Assembly: GCA_023460955.1 (NCBI GenBank) | Contig: JAEWOH010000018.1 | Location: 1-64,000 of the forward strand | Reading direction: 5' to 3' | Source: Bacillota bacterium | Lineage (GTDB): Bacteria; Bacillota; Clostridia; Acetivibrionales; DSM-1351 | DNA length: 64,000 nucleotides | In this document: positions 43,105 to 53,145 of the stretch, one piece after another | Numbering within the stretch: the first letter of the stretch is position 1 | How the letters are laid out: the number at the start of each line of letters is the position of its first letter | Translations under genes and position numbers: made by a program | The notes under the pieces: model-generated | The model's input: the letters and a program-made list of their open reading frames with translations, nothing else | What the model was told of the DNA's origin: nothing | Database searches by the model: none

Positions 43105-44700
43105 ATGGGCAAAAACCGTAGAACGCTTAAGAAAAGAATAAAAAGAGCAACATCTCTTTCAGCGATGATAACAGTTCTTTTTATGAGCGGAGTAATAATA
43201 TTCATTATTTTAGTTGCATCTCAAAGTTTTGCTGCATATCAGGCCGAGGTTGTCAGCTATTCCATTCAGAAGGAAATAAACTCCGGGAAAGCAATATTAC
43301 CTCTAGGCATAAGCAATATTGATGATCTAAAGGAAAATAACCCTCATCTGAAGAGGTGGGTTGAAGATATTAACAATAAAACAATTATCAATACTTTTAT
43401 TCCCTACTATAGTGATATAAACAAGTTGTACATAAAAATAACAGTAAAAGATAAAATCATTTACTCAAATGAAATTGATGAGCCCTATAATCAAGATATT
43501 GATGAATTTTACAAGGATACAGAGTCAATAAAACCTATTTTTGATGCAAAAAACAATGAAATAGGGCAGATTTCAGTTAGGGTCAATCCCAGATTTTTAT
43601 TTGCCTTGGTCATGCCGCTACTTGGAGTAATTGTTTTTCTGAGTCTAGTAGCAATGATTATCTCAAAGATATTAAGTATGTTTCTTGTGATCCCGGTTAT
43701 TAACCCAATAAAACAGTTGGAGACCAAAGTCAGGGCTCTGGCAGATGGTGACCAGGAAACTGCAGCCAATACCCAGCTGGTATTAAAGAAACCCCTTCGT
43801 GAAATTGAGTCTCTTGCCGATTCTACAAACGGTATAATGAATAAGCTTAAAGGCTATAATGATTTGCTTGAAAAACAAAAATTTGTTCTCGAGAATTATA
43901 ACGCCGAGTTGGAGGTACAGAATGAGGAACTCATTGAATCAAAACAGCAAATACAGCAGCAGCAGGCACAGCTTATTCAAAGCGAAAAAATGGCTTCAGT
44001 AGGTTTACTTACCGCTGCAATAACTCATGAGATAAATACCCCGATAGGTGCAATTAACAGTAATGCACAGCTGGAGGAAATGATTCTCGGGGTATTGCTG
44101 AATCATCCGGCTGTTGTGGCTGATGACGAATTGATAATTATGTTTGCCCAGTTAAAAGAGGCGAATGAGACTAATCTTATGGCATGTAAGAGGATAATTG
44201 AGATAATAAAGAGCTTGAAAAGCTTTTCAAGATTGGATCAGGCTGATTTCCAGGTGGCAGATATAAACGAGGGGATAAAAAGCGTACTTGTACTTACAAA
44301 TAACCTTCTGAAAAGAAGGATAACCGTTCATGAGGATTATGGAAATATTCCACGGGTTAAGTGTTTTCCAGGGCAATTGAATCAGGTTTTCATGAACATA
44401 ATTGTAAATGCTTCTCAGGCTATTGAAGGCGAAGGAGAGTTATTTATCAGAACCTATCAGCAGGACAGATACATTTGTGTAAATATAAAGGATACAGGGA
44501 TGGGAATAAAGGAAGAAAACCTTTCAAAGATATTCGATCCAGGGTTTACAACAAAGGGAGTTGGAGTAGGACTGGGTTTGGGTCTTTACATAAGCTACAA
44601 TATAGTTCAGAATCATGATGGTATAATTACAGTAAAAAGCGAAGAGGGCAAAGGTGCAGAATTCACAATAAGAATTCCAATGGATAATAGCAGAACTTAA
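43105..44700 (+). CDS. Membrane sensor histidine kinase
   Basis: 531 residues. TM1 (about 18-42), extracellular sensor region to about 160, TM2 (160-185) and HAMP-like region. A coiled coil (255-295, rich in Gln) and DHp domain follow, with His308 in LTAAITHEINTPIGA, then HATPase_c with N box MNIIVNASQAIEG, G1 IKDTGMGIKEE, F box IFDPGFTTKG and G2 GVGLGLGLYIS. It is a class with the ITHEINTPIGAI motif often paired with HD-GYP regulators. The gene ends directly at the next gene, so kinase and regulator form one two-component system. Signal unknown. Confidence 0.92.
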   Translation: MGKNRRTLKKRIKRATSLSAMITVLFMSGVIIFIILVASQSFAAYQAEVVSYSIQKEINSGKAILPLGISNIDDLKENNPHLKRWVEDINNKTIINTFIPYYSDINKLYIKITVKDKIIYSNEIDEPYNQDIDEFYKDTESIKPIFDAKNNEIGQISVRVNPRFLFALVMPLLGVIVFLSLVAMIISKILSMFLVIPVINPIKQLETKVRALADGDQETAANTQLVLKKPLREIESLADSTNGIMNKLKGYNDLLEKQKFVLENYNAELEVQNEELIESKQQIQQQQAQLIQSEKMASVGLLTAAITHEINTPIGAINSNAQLEEMILGVLLNHPAVVADDELIIMFAQLKEANETNLMACKRIIEIIKSLKSFSRLDQADFQVADINEGIKSVLVLTNNLLKRRITVHEDYGNIPRVKCFPGQLNQVFMNIIVNASQAIEGEGELFIRTYQQDRYICVNIKDTGMGIKEENLSKIFDPGFTTKGVGVGLGLGLYISYNIVQNHDGIITVKSEEGKGAEFTIRIPMDNSRT

Positions 44701-44727
44701 ATGATAATAAAACAAGGGAGTGGGAGC

Positions 44728-45789
44728 TTGAGTAAGACAATAATGGTAGTTGATGATGAAAAAATGATTACAACAACTCTTTCTACAATGTTTAAGCTTA
44801 TGTTGAAGGAAAATGTTATAGTATACAATGATGTTGATCAGGCGTTGGCAAGCAATGAGCTTGCAGCTAACAGAGTTGACCTTATTATTTCGGACTTTAT
44901 GATGCCTAAAATGAATGGCCTAGAGTTTCTGAAGAGTGTAAGGGAGAAAAGCCCCGATACTGTTACAATACTTCTTACAGGATATGCAGATAAAGAAAAT
45001 GCAATTAAGAGCATTAATGAAGTCGGTCTGTACTATTATCTGGAAAAACCGTGGGATAATAACGACTTAATTAAAGTGGTTAAAAATGGACTTGAAAAGA
45101 AGGAACTGGAAGACGATCTTAAGAAGAAGTATGAAGAGCTGGAGGAGTCCAGCCATGAAATAACCAGACTCTACGAGCTATTAAAGCATGATTATAAAAA
45201 AGAAACTGAAGATACAAAAAACCTGATAATTACTCTGGCAAATGTTATTGAAGCAAAGGATAAATATACCGACGGGCATACCCGCAGAGTGGGAATTATC
45301 AGCAGTCTGTTAGGTAAGAAACTCGGGTTGGATGTGGAACGTCTCAATTCTCTTGAAATAGCAGGAATTATTCATGATATAGGCAAGGTAGGAGTACCGG
45401 AAAATATTCTGAACAAGCCTGACAAGCTGACAGACGAAGAATTTGACATCATCAAGAAGCATTCTGAAATGGGAGAAACTATATTAAAGCCCCTTGGGTC
45501 TCTTAAAGACTGTCTCAAGCCTGTAAGGCATCATCATGAAAAGCTGAACGGAACTGGTTATCCCGACGGTCTGAAGGGTGATGAAATATCTCTTGAAACC
45601 AGGATACTTGCAGTTGCTGATATTTTTGATGCACTTTATTCAGATAGACCGTATCGTCAGAAGCTGACTATGGATAAGGTGAAGGAAATTCTTACAGGAG
45701 ATGTTAACAGAGGCTGCCTTGATGCCCATGTAGTCAACGCGTTGTTTGAAATGATTGATACAGGTGGTATAGAAGAAATTTTTAATTGA
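44728..45789 (+). CDS. Response regulator with HD-GYP c-di-GMP phosphodiesterase domain
   Basis: 353 residues from a TTG with GGGAGTGGGAG upstream; the ATG directly after the kinase stop has no ribosome site. Receiver domain 1-120 with Asp56 in LIISDFMMPKMNG, Thr in ILLTGYAD and Lys in YLEKPWD. A coiled-coil linker leads to an HD-GYP domain with His216-Asp217 in IIHDIGKVGVP and the full signature HHHEKLNGTGYPDG (GYP at 277-279). HD-GYP enzymes hydrolyse c-di-GMP to GMP. It is coupled with the kinase gene upstream. Confidence 0.92.
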   Translation: MSKTIMVVDDEKMITTTLSTMFKLMLKENVIVYNDVDQALASNELAANRVDLIISDFMMPKMNGLEFLKSVREKSPDTVTILLTGYADKENAIKSINEVGLYYYLEKPWDNNDLIKVVKNGLEKKELEDDLKKKYEELEESSHEITRLYELLKHDYKKETEDTKNLIITLANVIEAKDKYTDGHTRRVGIISSLLGKKLGLDVERLNSLEIAGIIHDIGKVGVPENILNKPDKLTDEEFDIIKKHSEMGETILKPLGSLKDCLKPVRHHHEKLNGTGYPDGLKGDEISLETRILAVADIFDALYSDRPYRQKLTMDKVKEILTGDVNRGCLDAHVVNALFEMIDTGGIEEIFN

Positions 45790-45825
45790 TCATTGCGGAA
45801 TTGTAAAAAAATACAAGGTTTTTTC

Positions 45826-45854
45826 TTGACTTTTTACATATTATGAATTAATAT
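45826..45854 (+). promoter_or_regulatory. Promoter of the valS T-box transcript
   Basis: TTGACT (45826-45831), 17-base spacer, TAATAT (45849-45854). Confidence 0.75.
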
Positions 45855-45867
45855 ATAAAAAATATGA

Positions 45868-46166
45868 ATGACAAAAGAGCGTTGACAAGGAGGAGTACGT
45901 ACTCACCCGAAGCATAGAGAGAAGATGGCTGGTGAAAATCTTCATGACGGTAGTATGGAAGTAGCCTTCGAGCTGTGAACCGAAAGGGTTTATTTCCCAA
46001 GTAGGCTTCAACGGAGATTTCCACCGTTACTGGGAAAGCGATATCGGATGATTTTTTTATCCCGTATTGTAGGAGAGCAGATAATAATATCTGAATCAAG
46101 GTGGTACCACGGACATAACAGTTCGCCCTGAGCTTTATAAATTAAAGCTTGAGGCGGACTTTTTTT
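45868..46166 (+). ncRNA. T-box riboswitch upstream of valS
   Basis: A ~300-base leader. Stem I begins near GCGTTGACAAGGAGGAGTA and contains AGAGAG and GGTGAAAATC elements. A candidate specifier GTA (Val) lies at 45961-45963. The T-box AAGGTGGTACCACGG is at 46098-46112 and a terminator stem follows at 46120-46160 (GTTCGCCCTGAGCTTTA and its near-complement) with seven T. Uncharged tRNA-Val would pair with specifier and T-box and allow read-through into valS. Only the T-box and terminator are certain; the specifier is inferred from position. Confidence 0.92.
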
Positions 46167-46206
46167 GTTCCTTTGTTAACGTTTACTTGTTTAGATTGGA
46201 GAGAAT

Positions 46207-48654
46207 ATGAAAAAAAATTATGATCACAGAAAAACTGAAAGAGAAATGCAGGATTTTTGGAGGGAAAACAATATTTATGCTTTTGATGAAGACAGTAGAA
46301 ATGAGATTTTTTCCATTGATACGCCCCCACCAACTGTCAGCGGAAGTCTTCATATCGGGCATATTTTTTCCTATACTCAGGCTGAAATGATAGCCCGCTT
46401 TAAGCGTATGCAGGGTTTTAACGTTTATTATCCCTTCGGGTTTGATGATAACGGGCTTCCAACAGAGCGACTTGTTGAAAGAGAGGAGGGAATCACTGCA
46501 AAACAGCTTCCCAGAAGTGAATTTATTGACAGATGTAAAACTACAACTGAAAAGTATGAAAAACAGTTCGGTGAATTGTGGGAAAGTCTGGGCTTTTCAG
46601 TTGACTGGTCTCTTCAGTATGAAACGATAAATCCTATGGTTCAGAAAATCTCTCAAAAGTCTTTTTTAAGACTGTTGGAAGACGGTAAAGCTTATATGAA
46701 GGAATCGCCGGTTTTGTGGTGTACAGAATGTGGCACCTCAATAGCTCAGGCTGAGCTTGATACTGTTGACAGAGATACTGACTTCAACTATATCCCCTTT
46801 GAGGTTGAAAAAGATAAACTCATAGTTGCAACCACCAGACCTGAACTGCTATACGGCTGTGTATGCCTGTTCGTAAATCCTGGGGATGAACGATATAAGA
46901 ACTTTGTTGGAAGGACTGCCGAAGTTCCGTTATACGGTTATTCAATACCTGTACTTGCAGATGAAAAAGTAAGTCAGGAAAAGGGGACGGGAGTTGTTAT
47001 GTGTGCTACCTTTGGGGACAGCACCGATGCTGAATGGTTTGAAACTCACCGGCTGCCTTATAGGAAGGTTATAAATCCTGACGGAACCATAAATAGAGCT
47101 GTTCCTCTGATAGGTGGTCTGAAGGTTACGGCAGCCAGAAAAGAAATTATCCGGCTGCTTTCAGAAAAAGGACTTTTAATTGAGTCTCAGAATATCTCCC
47201 ATACCGTTGCAATACATGAACGCTGCGGGAAAGAAATAGAAATCATCCCCTCAAGACAGTGGTATATAGATATACTTTCAAACAGGGAACTTTTTCTGAA
47301 AGCAGCGGATAAAATAAACTGGTACCCTCCACAGATGAAGACCAGGTATACTATTTGGGTTGAGAACCTTAAATGGGACTGGTGTATATCGCGGCAGCGT
47401 TACTTTGGCATACCTATACCCATTTGGTATTGTAAAGATTGTGGAAAGATTATCTCAGCAAGAGAAGAGCAGCTGCCTGTAAATCCTCTGGAAACTGCTC
47501 CGGGTATAACTTGTGACTGCGGATGCAATGAGTTTATTGCTGAAACCTCCATTTTTGACACCTGGGCTACCTCTTCTTTAACGCCGCAGATAAATGCAAA
47601 ATGGGGTGAGGAAAAGGACATATCCGATAGGCTTTTGCCAATGAGCATGAGAACACAGGCCCATGAAATAATACGTACCTGGGCATTTTACACAATTGTT
47701 AAAAGCCTGTACCACACCGGAGAGGTTCCCTGGAGAGATATAATGATCTGCGGCTATGTACTAGCAAAGAAGGGAGAAAAAATCAGCAAGTCAAAGAACA
47801 ATTCGGGGCTTTCTCCTTCCGAATTGATAGAGGCACATTCAGCTGATATTATACGATATTGGGCTGCAAACTCCCGGCTTGGCACAGATACCTTCTTTGC
47901 AGCAGATGAGCTGGGAATTGCCAGAAGGTTTATTACCAAACTGTGGAATGCGGTAAAATTTGCAACATTTCACCTTGAAGATTTTGAACCGGGGGCAATA
48001 AAAATAATTTCTGAAGCCCAATCTTTTGCTACCAAAGTTGAAAATTCAACTGAAACTTTGCCGCCAGCCCGCAGGGAAATCAGGCTGCTGCCGGTTGACT
48101 GCTGGATTATTGAAAGGTGCAGGGAAACTATATCGAAGACTGCAAAATTGTTGGAACGATATGAGATTGGGCTGGCGAGACACGAGGCTGATGATTTTTT
48201 CTGGAAGGACCTGTGCGATTATTATCTGGAGATTGTAAAGGAACGCCTATATCAGCCCGAAAAGCATGGCTATGAAGAACGGTGCTCAGCACAGTATGCT
48301 CTTTACTATTGTATACTTAATGTTCTAAAGCTTTATGCCGTATATGTTCCACATATAACGGAATACCTGTATCAGGAATTTTTCAGAGGAAGGGAAGGCA
48401 CAATTTCTATTCATAAGTTAATATGGGAGAAGATTGAATTCATTGATGAAAATATTATTAGTTTTGGGGAGAGGCTGAAGGAAATAATATCAGACACAAG
48501 GAAATATAAATCTGAAAATTCACTATCAATGAAAACAGAGATAGATAAAGTTTTTATAGAATGTGCCGGAATTCATACTGAAAGCTTTCAGAAGACCATC
48601 GGGGATATCAAAGCCTGCTGTGGTGCACGGGAAGTTGAGATAAAACTAAGTTAG
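46207..48654 (+). CDS. valS: Valyl-tRNA synthetase, short archaeal-like type
   Basis: 815 residues. Class-I motifs HIGH at 49-52 (PPPTVSGSLHIGHIFSYTQ) and a KMSKS variant at 525-529 (KISKS). The editing domain (about 200-330) includes ATTRPELLYGC and the mobile CATFGDSTDAEW. The start YDHRKTEREMQDFW and the DDNGLPTERLVE block resemble archaeal and rickettsial ValRS rather than the ~880-residue Bacillus type, and the C-terminal coiled-coil arm looks absent. It charges tRNA-Val and edits Thr-tRNA-Val. Control is by the T-box upstream. Whether a second valS exists in the genome cannot be told here. Confidence 0.92.
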   Translation: MKKNYDHRKTEREMQDFWRENNIYAFDEDSRNEIFSIDTPPPTVSGSLHIGHIFSYTQAEMIARFKRMQGFNVYYPFGFDDNGLPTERLVEREEGITAKQLPRSEFIDRCKTTTEKYEKQFGELWESLGFSVDWSLQYETINPMVQKISQKSFLRLLEDGKAYMKESPVLWCTECGTSIAQAELDTVDRDTDFNYIPFEVEKDKLIVATTRPELLYGCVCLFVNPGDERYKNFVGRTAEVPLYGYSIPVLADEKVSQEKGTGVVMCATFGDSTDAEWFETHRLPYRKVINPDGTINRAVPLIGGLKVTAARKEIIRLLSEKGLLIESQNISHTVAIHERCGKEIEIIPSRQWYIDILSNRELFLKAADKINWYPPQMKTRYTIWVENLKWDWCISRQRYFGIPIPIWYCKDCGKIISAREEQLPVNPLETAPGITCDCGCNEFIAETSIFDTWATSSLTPQINAKWGEEKDISDRLLPMSMRTQAHEIIRTWAFYTIVKSLYHTGEVPWRDIMICGYVLAKKGEKISKSKNNSGLSPSELIEAHSADIIRYWAANSRLGTDTFFAADELGIARRFITKLWNAVKFATFHLEDFEPGAIKIISEAQSFATKVENSTETLPPARREIRLLPVDCWIIERCRETISKTAKLLERYEIGLARHEADDFFWKDLCDYYLEIVKERLYQPEKHGYEERCSAQYALYYCILNVLKLYAVYVPHITEYLYQEFFRGREGTISIHKLIWEKIEFIDENIISFGERLKEIISDTRKYKSENSLSMKTEIDKVFIECAGIHTESFQKTIGDIKACCGAREVEIKLS

Positions 48655-48746
48655 TACTTTGTGAGGAGTTATAAAAAAGGAGCTAAGAGAAATAATCAGG
48701 TTTTTTTAGTATAGGGAAAATGTGCTTCGGTTACAGTTTCATTGCC

Positions 48747-48776
48747 TTGACAGCTCACTTATTTATGCTTTAATAA
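48747..48776 (+). promoter_or_regulatory. Possible promoter ahead of the GNAT gene
   Basis: TTGACA (48747-48752) and TAATAA (48771-48776), 18-base spacer. It would give a leader of about 80 bases. Confidence 0.5.
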
Positions 48777-48861
48777 TTACAGGAGGCTTGATTAATAATA
48801 TTTAAGCATGTTAAGAAGTTGATTTTATTAAATAAAGGGGTAGCGTTGTTTTATATATACA

Positions 48862-49458
48862 ATGAAAAAAGATATGACTGAAATCAGAGAAATGGATATA
48901 AGAGAGCTGCAAGAAGTTTATAAGCGAATAACTCAGGATTTTCCTGCGGGGGAATATCCGCCTTTTGTGAACCTTAAGAGACATTTTGAGAACAATATTC
49001 AAAAGGGCTGGATTCTGGTGGTTGATGGCAGGGATACAGCATACTCAATATGTGCTGAGAGTGCGGATGGCTATGTTCTTATAAGTTTTTTTGCAGTTTA
49101 CAAAGATTACCGGCAAAAGGGTTTAGGAACCTTGTTCCTTGAAAAATTAAAGGAGATATATTCAAACGCCCAAGGGATTATTGTTGAGGTGGAAAAGGTT
49201 GATGAGGCGCTGCTGCAGGAGGAGGTCACAATCCGGGAAAGACGTCTTGAATTTTACAGACGCGCGGGCTTTATCCTTGTTCCGGGAATAGATTATGTAA
49301 TATGGGATGTGCCTATGCATCTTATGGTATGCCCCTGCAAAAACGATGTTGATACCACCATGAAAAATATAGGAGACATAATGTATCAAATATACCTTTC
49401 TCTTTTGGGAAAGAACTTTATTCATAAGCTGGAATTTAAGAAATTAAACAATAGATAA
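48862..49458 (+). CDS. GNAT family N-acetyltransferase
   Basis: 198 residues. The acetyl-CoA motif is in the block VLISFFAVYKDYRQKGLGTL, where RQKGLG is motif A (Q/RxxGxG). Later EVEKVDEALLQEE and RRLEFYRRAGFILVPG are motif B. The usual GNAT fold fills residues 1-150; a ~45-residue tail follows. A good ribosome site is lacking close to the ATG, and an in-frame stop 19 bases upstream rules out a longer form. Acceptor unknown. Confidence 0.8.
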   Translation: MKKDMTEIREMDIRELQEVYKRITQDFPAGEYPPFVNLKRHFENNIQKGWILVVDGRDTAYSICAESADGYVLISFFAVYKDYRQKGLGTLFLEKLKEIYSNAQGIIVEVEKVDEALLQEEVTIRERRLEFYRRAGFILVPGIDYVIWDVPMHLMVCPCKNDVDTTMKNIGDIMYQIYLSLLGKNFIHKLEFKKLNNR

Positions 49459-49470
49459 TGAATGGCACAC

Positions 49471-49535
49471 AAAAAAGCTTACTTAAAATAGTGAGGTTCA
49501 TAATCTTAACCTCCAAAATTTCAGTAAGCTTTTTT
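49471..49535. terminator. Bidirectional terminator between GNAT and helicase genes
   Basis: An outer stem AAAAAAGCTTACT / AGTAAGCTTTTTT and inner GAGGTT / AACCTC pair make one long hairpin with A and T tracts on both sides, serving both convergent genes. Confidence 0.88.
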
Positions 49536-49596
49536 ACAGTGTTCCATTTAATTTAATAAGTAATTAAAAAATAAGTAATTAAAAAGTTTATTTTTG

Positions 49597-51279
49597 CTAT
49601 TTTCCCAAAATACCCTCAATCAAACGCTTCAGGAAGGATTTCTTCTTATGAACCTTCATTTCAGGTGCTGTTGAAATTCCAGCAGCAATATTTTCGGGTT
49701 TTACGGCTGGAGTTGCATTTTGGCTGTTTCCGGCGATTTTACTGTTGGTATAATTCCTTCTGTCAAAACGATCACTGCCGGAATTTTGCTTGCGTTCACC
49801 GGTCCGATTATTAATTGGAGGCTTATTTTTTATAGCCTGTGCCTTATCAGGGCTGCTCTTATGAGCTACGCGGTTTTTTTGGAATCCATCAGCCTTTGGT
49901 TTGTTTGGAAATTTTGCAGCTTCTTTATCCTTAATTTGTGATGGTGAAATGCTCCCGGAGGTTTTTGACCGTCCGCTTTGTTTTGAGTCAAAGCTGCTTT
50001 TCTGCTTTTCCCCTTGTTTTGACTGATTACTGCGGCCGGAACCTCTGCGTACGGATTTATCGGATTGCTCTGAAGCAGTCCGCGAAGCTTTAGCAGGTTT
50101 TGCTTTTACAGCATTTGCTTGCAGCCATTCACTTGCCTCTGCCTTGCGCTTGTTAAAGGTTTCTTCAGAGGGAAGCTGAGCTTCTGGTATCATAACTCCG
50201 ATGTGTTCCTCTATTTCATATAGACTCATTATATCATCACTGGTTACCAGTGATACAGCTCTTCCTCCATTACCGGCTCTTCCGGTACGGCCTATTCTAT
50301 GAACATAGCTGTCCTTTTCAACGGGGACGTCGTAATTAATAACCAATGACAAATTATCAATATGAATACCTCTTGCTGCAACATCAGTGGCAACAAGTAT
50401 ATGGAATTCACCCTGCTTGAACTGGGAAATAGTTTTTGTTCTTTTTGCCTGAGGTATATCTCCGTGAAGGGCCTCGGAAGCGTAGCCCTGCTTAGTCAGG
50501 AAACTTTGTACCTGATCGACTGCTATCCTCGTGTTGCAGAAAATCATACAGCTTTCAGGCTGTTCCACCAGAAGCAGTCTATTAAGCTGCGTCCTTTTTT
50601 CATTGTGCTGTACCCTATAATATTCCTGCTGAATAGTGTCAACTGTTTTGGTCTGGGATTCTATTTCGATGGTAGCAGGGTTCTTCATGTAATCACTGCA
50701 GATTCTGTGTATTTCTGGGGGCATTGTTGCTGAAAAGAGCAGAGTTACCCTGTTCTTGGGGAGAGCTCGGATAATTCTTTTTACCTGATCAAGAAAACCC
50801 ATGTCCAGCATTCTGTCCGCTTCATCTAGTACAAGAAAACGGATATTTTTTGTCTTTAGATTACCATGCTGAATATGGTCATATACTCTGCCGGGAGTTC
50901 CTGTTACAATAGTAATCCCCTTGTTAAGCGCCTGCACTTCGGTATTTATGTTATGTTGACCGTAGACGGCTGTTGTTCTATGGGTCAGATGCTTAGCCAT
51001 TTTATTAATATCGCTGTCAACCTGTACGGCAAGCTCACGCACCGGAGTAAGAATCAACCCCTGAGGTCCTTCAGCAGCAGGATCGATTAGCTGAAGCATT
51101 GAAACACCAAAAACTGCTGTTTTTCCGCTGCCGGTTTTAGACATAACTATAAGGTCTTCACTGTTTAAAATATGAGGTATAGCTCTTCTTTGTACCTCAG
51201 TTGGTGTTTCAAAACCCATTTCTTCAAGGGCTTTTAAAATTGGAGGCGAAATGCCTAAATTACTAAAACTGTTTTCCAT
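49597..51279 (-). CDS. DEAD-box ATP-dependent RNA helicase
   Basis: 560 residues. Core 1-370 with Q motif (FETPTEVQRRAIPHIL), motif I SKTGSGKTAVFG, Ia TPVRELAVQ (PTREL variant), motif II VLDEADRMLD, motif III LLFSATMPPE, and motif VI HRIGRTGRAGNGGRA. Residues ~375-560 form a basic, Ser/Lys/Arg-rich disordered tail, typical of CshA/DeaD-like RNA-binding tails. Role is RNA unwinding in ribosome assembly, cold adaptation or mRNA decay. It has no RBD/DbpA domain. It is monocistronic. Confidence 0.93.
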   Translation of the reverse strand: MENSFSNLGISPPILKALEEMGFETPTEVQRRAIPHILNSEDLIVMSKTGSGKTAVFGVSMLQLIDPAAEGPQGLILTPVRELAVQVDSDINKMAKHLTHRTTAVYGQHNINTEVQALNKGITIVTGTPGRVYDHIQHGNLKTKNIRFLVLDEADRMLDMGFLDQVKRIIRALPKNRVTLLFSATMPPEIHRICSDYMKNPATIEIESQTKTVDTIQQEYYRVQHNEKRTQLNRLLLVEQPESCMIFCNTRIAVDQVQSFLTKQGYASEALHGDIPQAKRTKTISQFKQGEFHILVATDVAARGIHIDNLSLVINYDVPVEKDSYVHRIGRTGRAGNGGRAVSLVTSDDIMSLYEIEEHIGVMIPEAQLPSEETFNKRKAEASEWLQANAVKAKPAKASRTASEQSDKSVRRGSGRSNQSKQGEKQKSSFDSKQSGRSKTSGSISPSQIKDKEAAKFPNKPKADGFQKNRVAHKSSPDKAQAIKNKPPINNRTGERKQNSGSDRFDRRNYTNSKIAGNSQNATPAVKPENIAAGISTAPEMKVHKKKSFLKRLIEGILGK

Positions 51280-51529
51280 AATATCTTCTTTCGTTATTAT
51301 TTGAATAAATCAATTAAATCCAACCCTTAGATTATACCACTATGTATTTAATTTTTCCATAAAAGAGAGATTAAGCAGTATACACGTTCATAATATAACA
51401 TAAATTTTTATAAAGCTTAAGTAAAAATACAAAGCTTCTCGTATTATAATAATAGATATGTAACAAAGTTAATTAAAAATTAAACAGCAGGAGCTTAACA
51501 CCCCGCTATCCTGCAGAAAAGGAGAGCTT
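51280..51529. other. Divergent gap, helicase / YbjQ
   Basis: 250 AT-rich bases that must hold both promoters. No hairpin, ORF or known leader is visible. Confidence 0.4.
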
Positions 51530-51850
51530 ATGATTATCACTACAACTCCTTCGGTTGAAGGAAGAAAAGTTATTGATTACAAGGGAATTGTTTTTGGAGA
51601 GGTTATATCAGGTGTTGATTTTATTAAAGATTTTGCAGCAGGTCTTACAAACTTTTTCGGAGGAAGGTCCAATTCTTATGAAGGAGAACTTATCCAGGCC
51701 AGAGAAAATGCTATTTACGAGATGACTAAGAGGGCTGAAGCCATGGGAGCTAATGCCATAGTGGGAGTGGACATAGACTATGAGGTGCTCGGTCAGGGTA
51801 ACAACATGCTCATGGTAACAGCTTCAGGCACAGCTATTATTATTGAATAA
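51530..51850 (+). CDS. YbjQ/UPF0145 family protein
   Basis: 106 residues, matching the YbjQ length. Marks are TTTPSVEGRKVIDYKGIVFG, FFGGRSNSYEGELIQAREN and ANAIVGVDIDYEVLG. It forms a small pentameric beta-rich protein; a heavy-metal-binding label exists but the function is unproved. AAAGGAGAG precedes the ATG. It lies 43 bases before an MFS gene and is probably co-transcribed. Confidence 0.9.
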   Translation: MIITTTPSVEGRKVIDYKGIVFGEVISGVDFIKDFAAGLTNFFGGRSNSYEGELIQARENAIYEMTKRAEAMGANAIVGVDIDYEVLGQGNNMLMVTASGTAIIIE

Positions 51851-51893
51851 ACAGATTTTCTATAATAAATCAAGTACCTGAGTTGAGGTAAAT

Positions 51894-53060
51894 ATGGTCA
51901 CACTACTGTTGGTAATAATATATATGTCTTTTATAAGTCTTGGATTGCCGGATTCACTCTTAGGCTCTGCGTGGCCTTCCATGAGGGTGGATTTGGCTAT
52001 GCCGGTTTCTTATGCAGGAATTCTTTCCTTCATTATAACTGCGGGGACCATAATTTCCAGCTTCTTAAGTGAAAAAGTAATCAGAAGGTTCGGAACCGGA
52101 ATTGTCACAGCTGTAAGTGTTACAATGACAGCTGTTGCGCTTCTGGGTTTTTCTATAGCGCCGGGATTTTTCTGGCTCTGTATTCCGGCTATACCTCTTG
52201 GCTTGGGTGCGGGCTCGGTAGATGTGGCTCTTAATAATTTTGTTGCACTCCACTATAAGGCGCGGCACATGAGTTGGCTCCACTGCTTCTGGGGAGTTGG
52301 CGCAACTGCAGGCCCTATTATCATGTCGTATTTTCTGGTCAGAGAAGGAGGCTGGAAAATGGGCTACAACACAATCGGCTTGATTCAGCTATGCCTGGTT
52401 GTGCTTTTATTCATATCTCTGCCTTTGTGGAAAAAGGCAGGGGCCGGGCACGAGAGCCTGGAAGGAACTTCTCAATCAAGAAAATTCATTGATTTAATTC
52501 GAATACCGGGGGCAAAACCTGCAATTTTAACCTTTTTTTCTTATTGCGCTCTGGAAGCTGCTGCCGGACTATGGGGAAGCAGCTACCTTGTAATCAGCAG
52601 GGGTATTTCCGCAAATACTGCTGCAAAATGGATATCGCTATATTACTTTGGAATTACTCTTGGAAGATTTCTTTCAGGGTTTGTAACAATAAAACTTGGA
52701 AACAGGACGTTGGTTAGATTGGGGCAGGGTATAATTATTGTAGGTCTTTTATGTATTTTACTTCCCGTAGTCAATAATTACATACTTATGATGGGTTTCC
52801 TGCTGGTAGGGCTGGGCTGTGCTCCCATATTTCCGTGTGCGGTCCATGAGACCCCTGAACGCTTTGGAAAGGATTTATCTCAGGCCTTCATTGGAATTCA
52901 GATGGCCTTTGCCTATATGGGATCAACGCTTATGCCTCCTATATTAGGATTTATAGCTCAAAAGACTACTTTTGCGGTCTATCCATATTTTCTGTTGATA
53001 TTCCTTATAGTGATGTTTTTGTCAAATGAAAAAACCAACAGCTCTGCTTATACTAGATAG
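51894..53060 (+). CDS. MFS transporter (FucP/sugar-like clade)
   Basis: 388 residues, 12 membrane helices. The first helix region contains GLPDSLLGSAWPSMR and helices 4-5 HCFWGVGATAGPIIMS, similar to MFS proteins near the FHS (fucose/glucose) group. It lacks a fusion or soluble domain. Substrate unknown: sugar or drug. It follows the ybjQ-like gene and is closed by the terminator at 53146. Confidence 0.85.
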   Translation: MVTLLLVIIYMSFISLGLPDSLLGSAWPSMRVDLAMPVSYAGILSFIITAGTIISSFLSEKVIRRFGTGIVTAVSVTMTAVALLGFSIAPGFFWLCIPAIPLGLGAGSVDVALNNFVALHYKARHMSWLHCFWGVGATAGPIIMSYFLVREGGWKMGYNTIGLIQLCLVVLLFISLPLWKKAGAGHESLEGTSQSRKFIDLIRIPGAKPAILTFFSYCALEAAAGLWGSSYLVISRGISANTAAKWISLYYFGITLGRFLSGFVTIKLGNRTLVRLGQGIIIVGLLCILLPVVNNYILMMGFLLVGLGCAPIFPCAVHETPERFGKDLSQAFIGIQMAFAYMGSTLMPPILGFIAQKTTFAVYPYFLLIFLIVMFLSNEKTNSSAYTR

Positions 53061-53145
53061 ACTAGTATTAACTTATCATAAATCCCGTAACAAGGCTCAT
53101 GTAAATTTCATTTTAATTCATATAAAACCTAAAAATGTAAAACAT

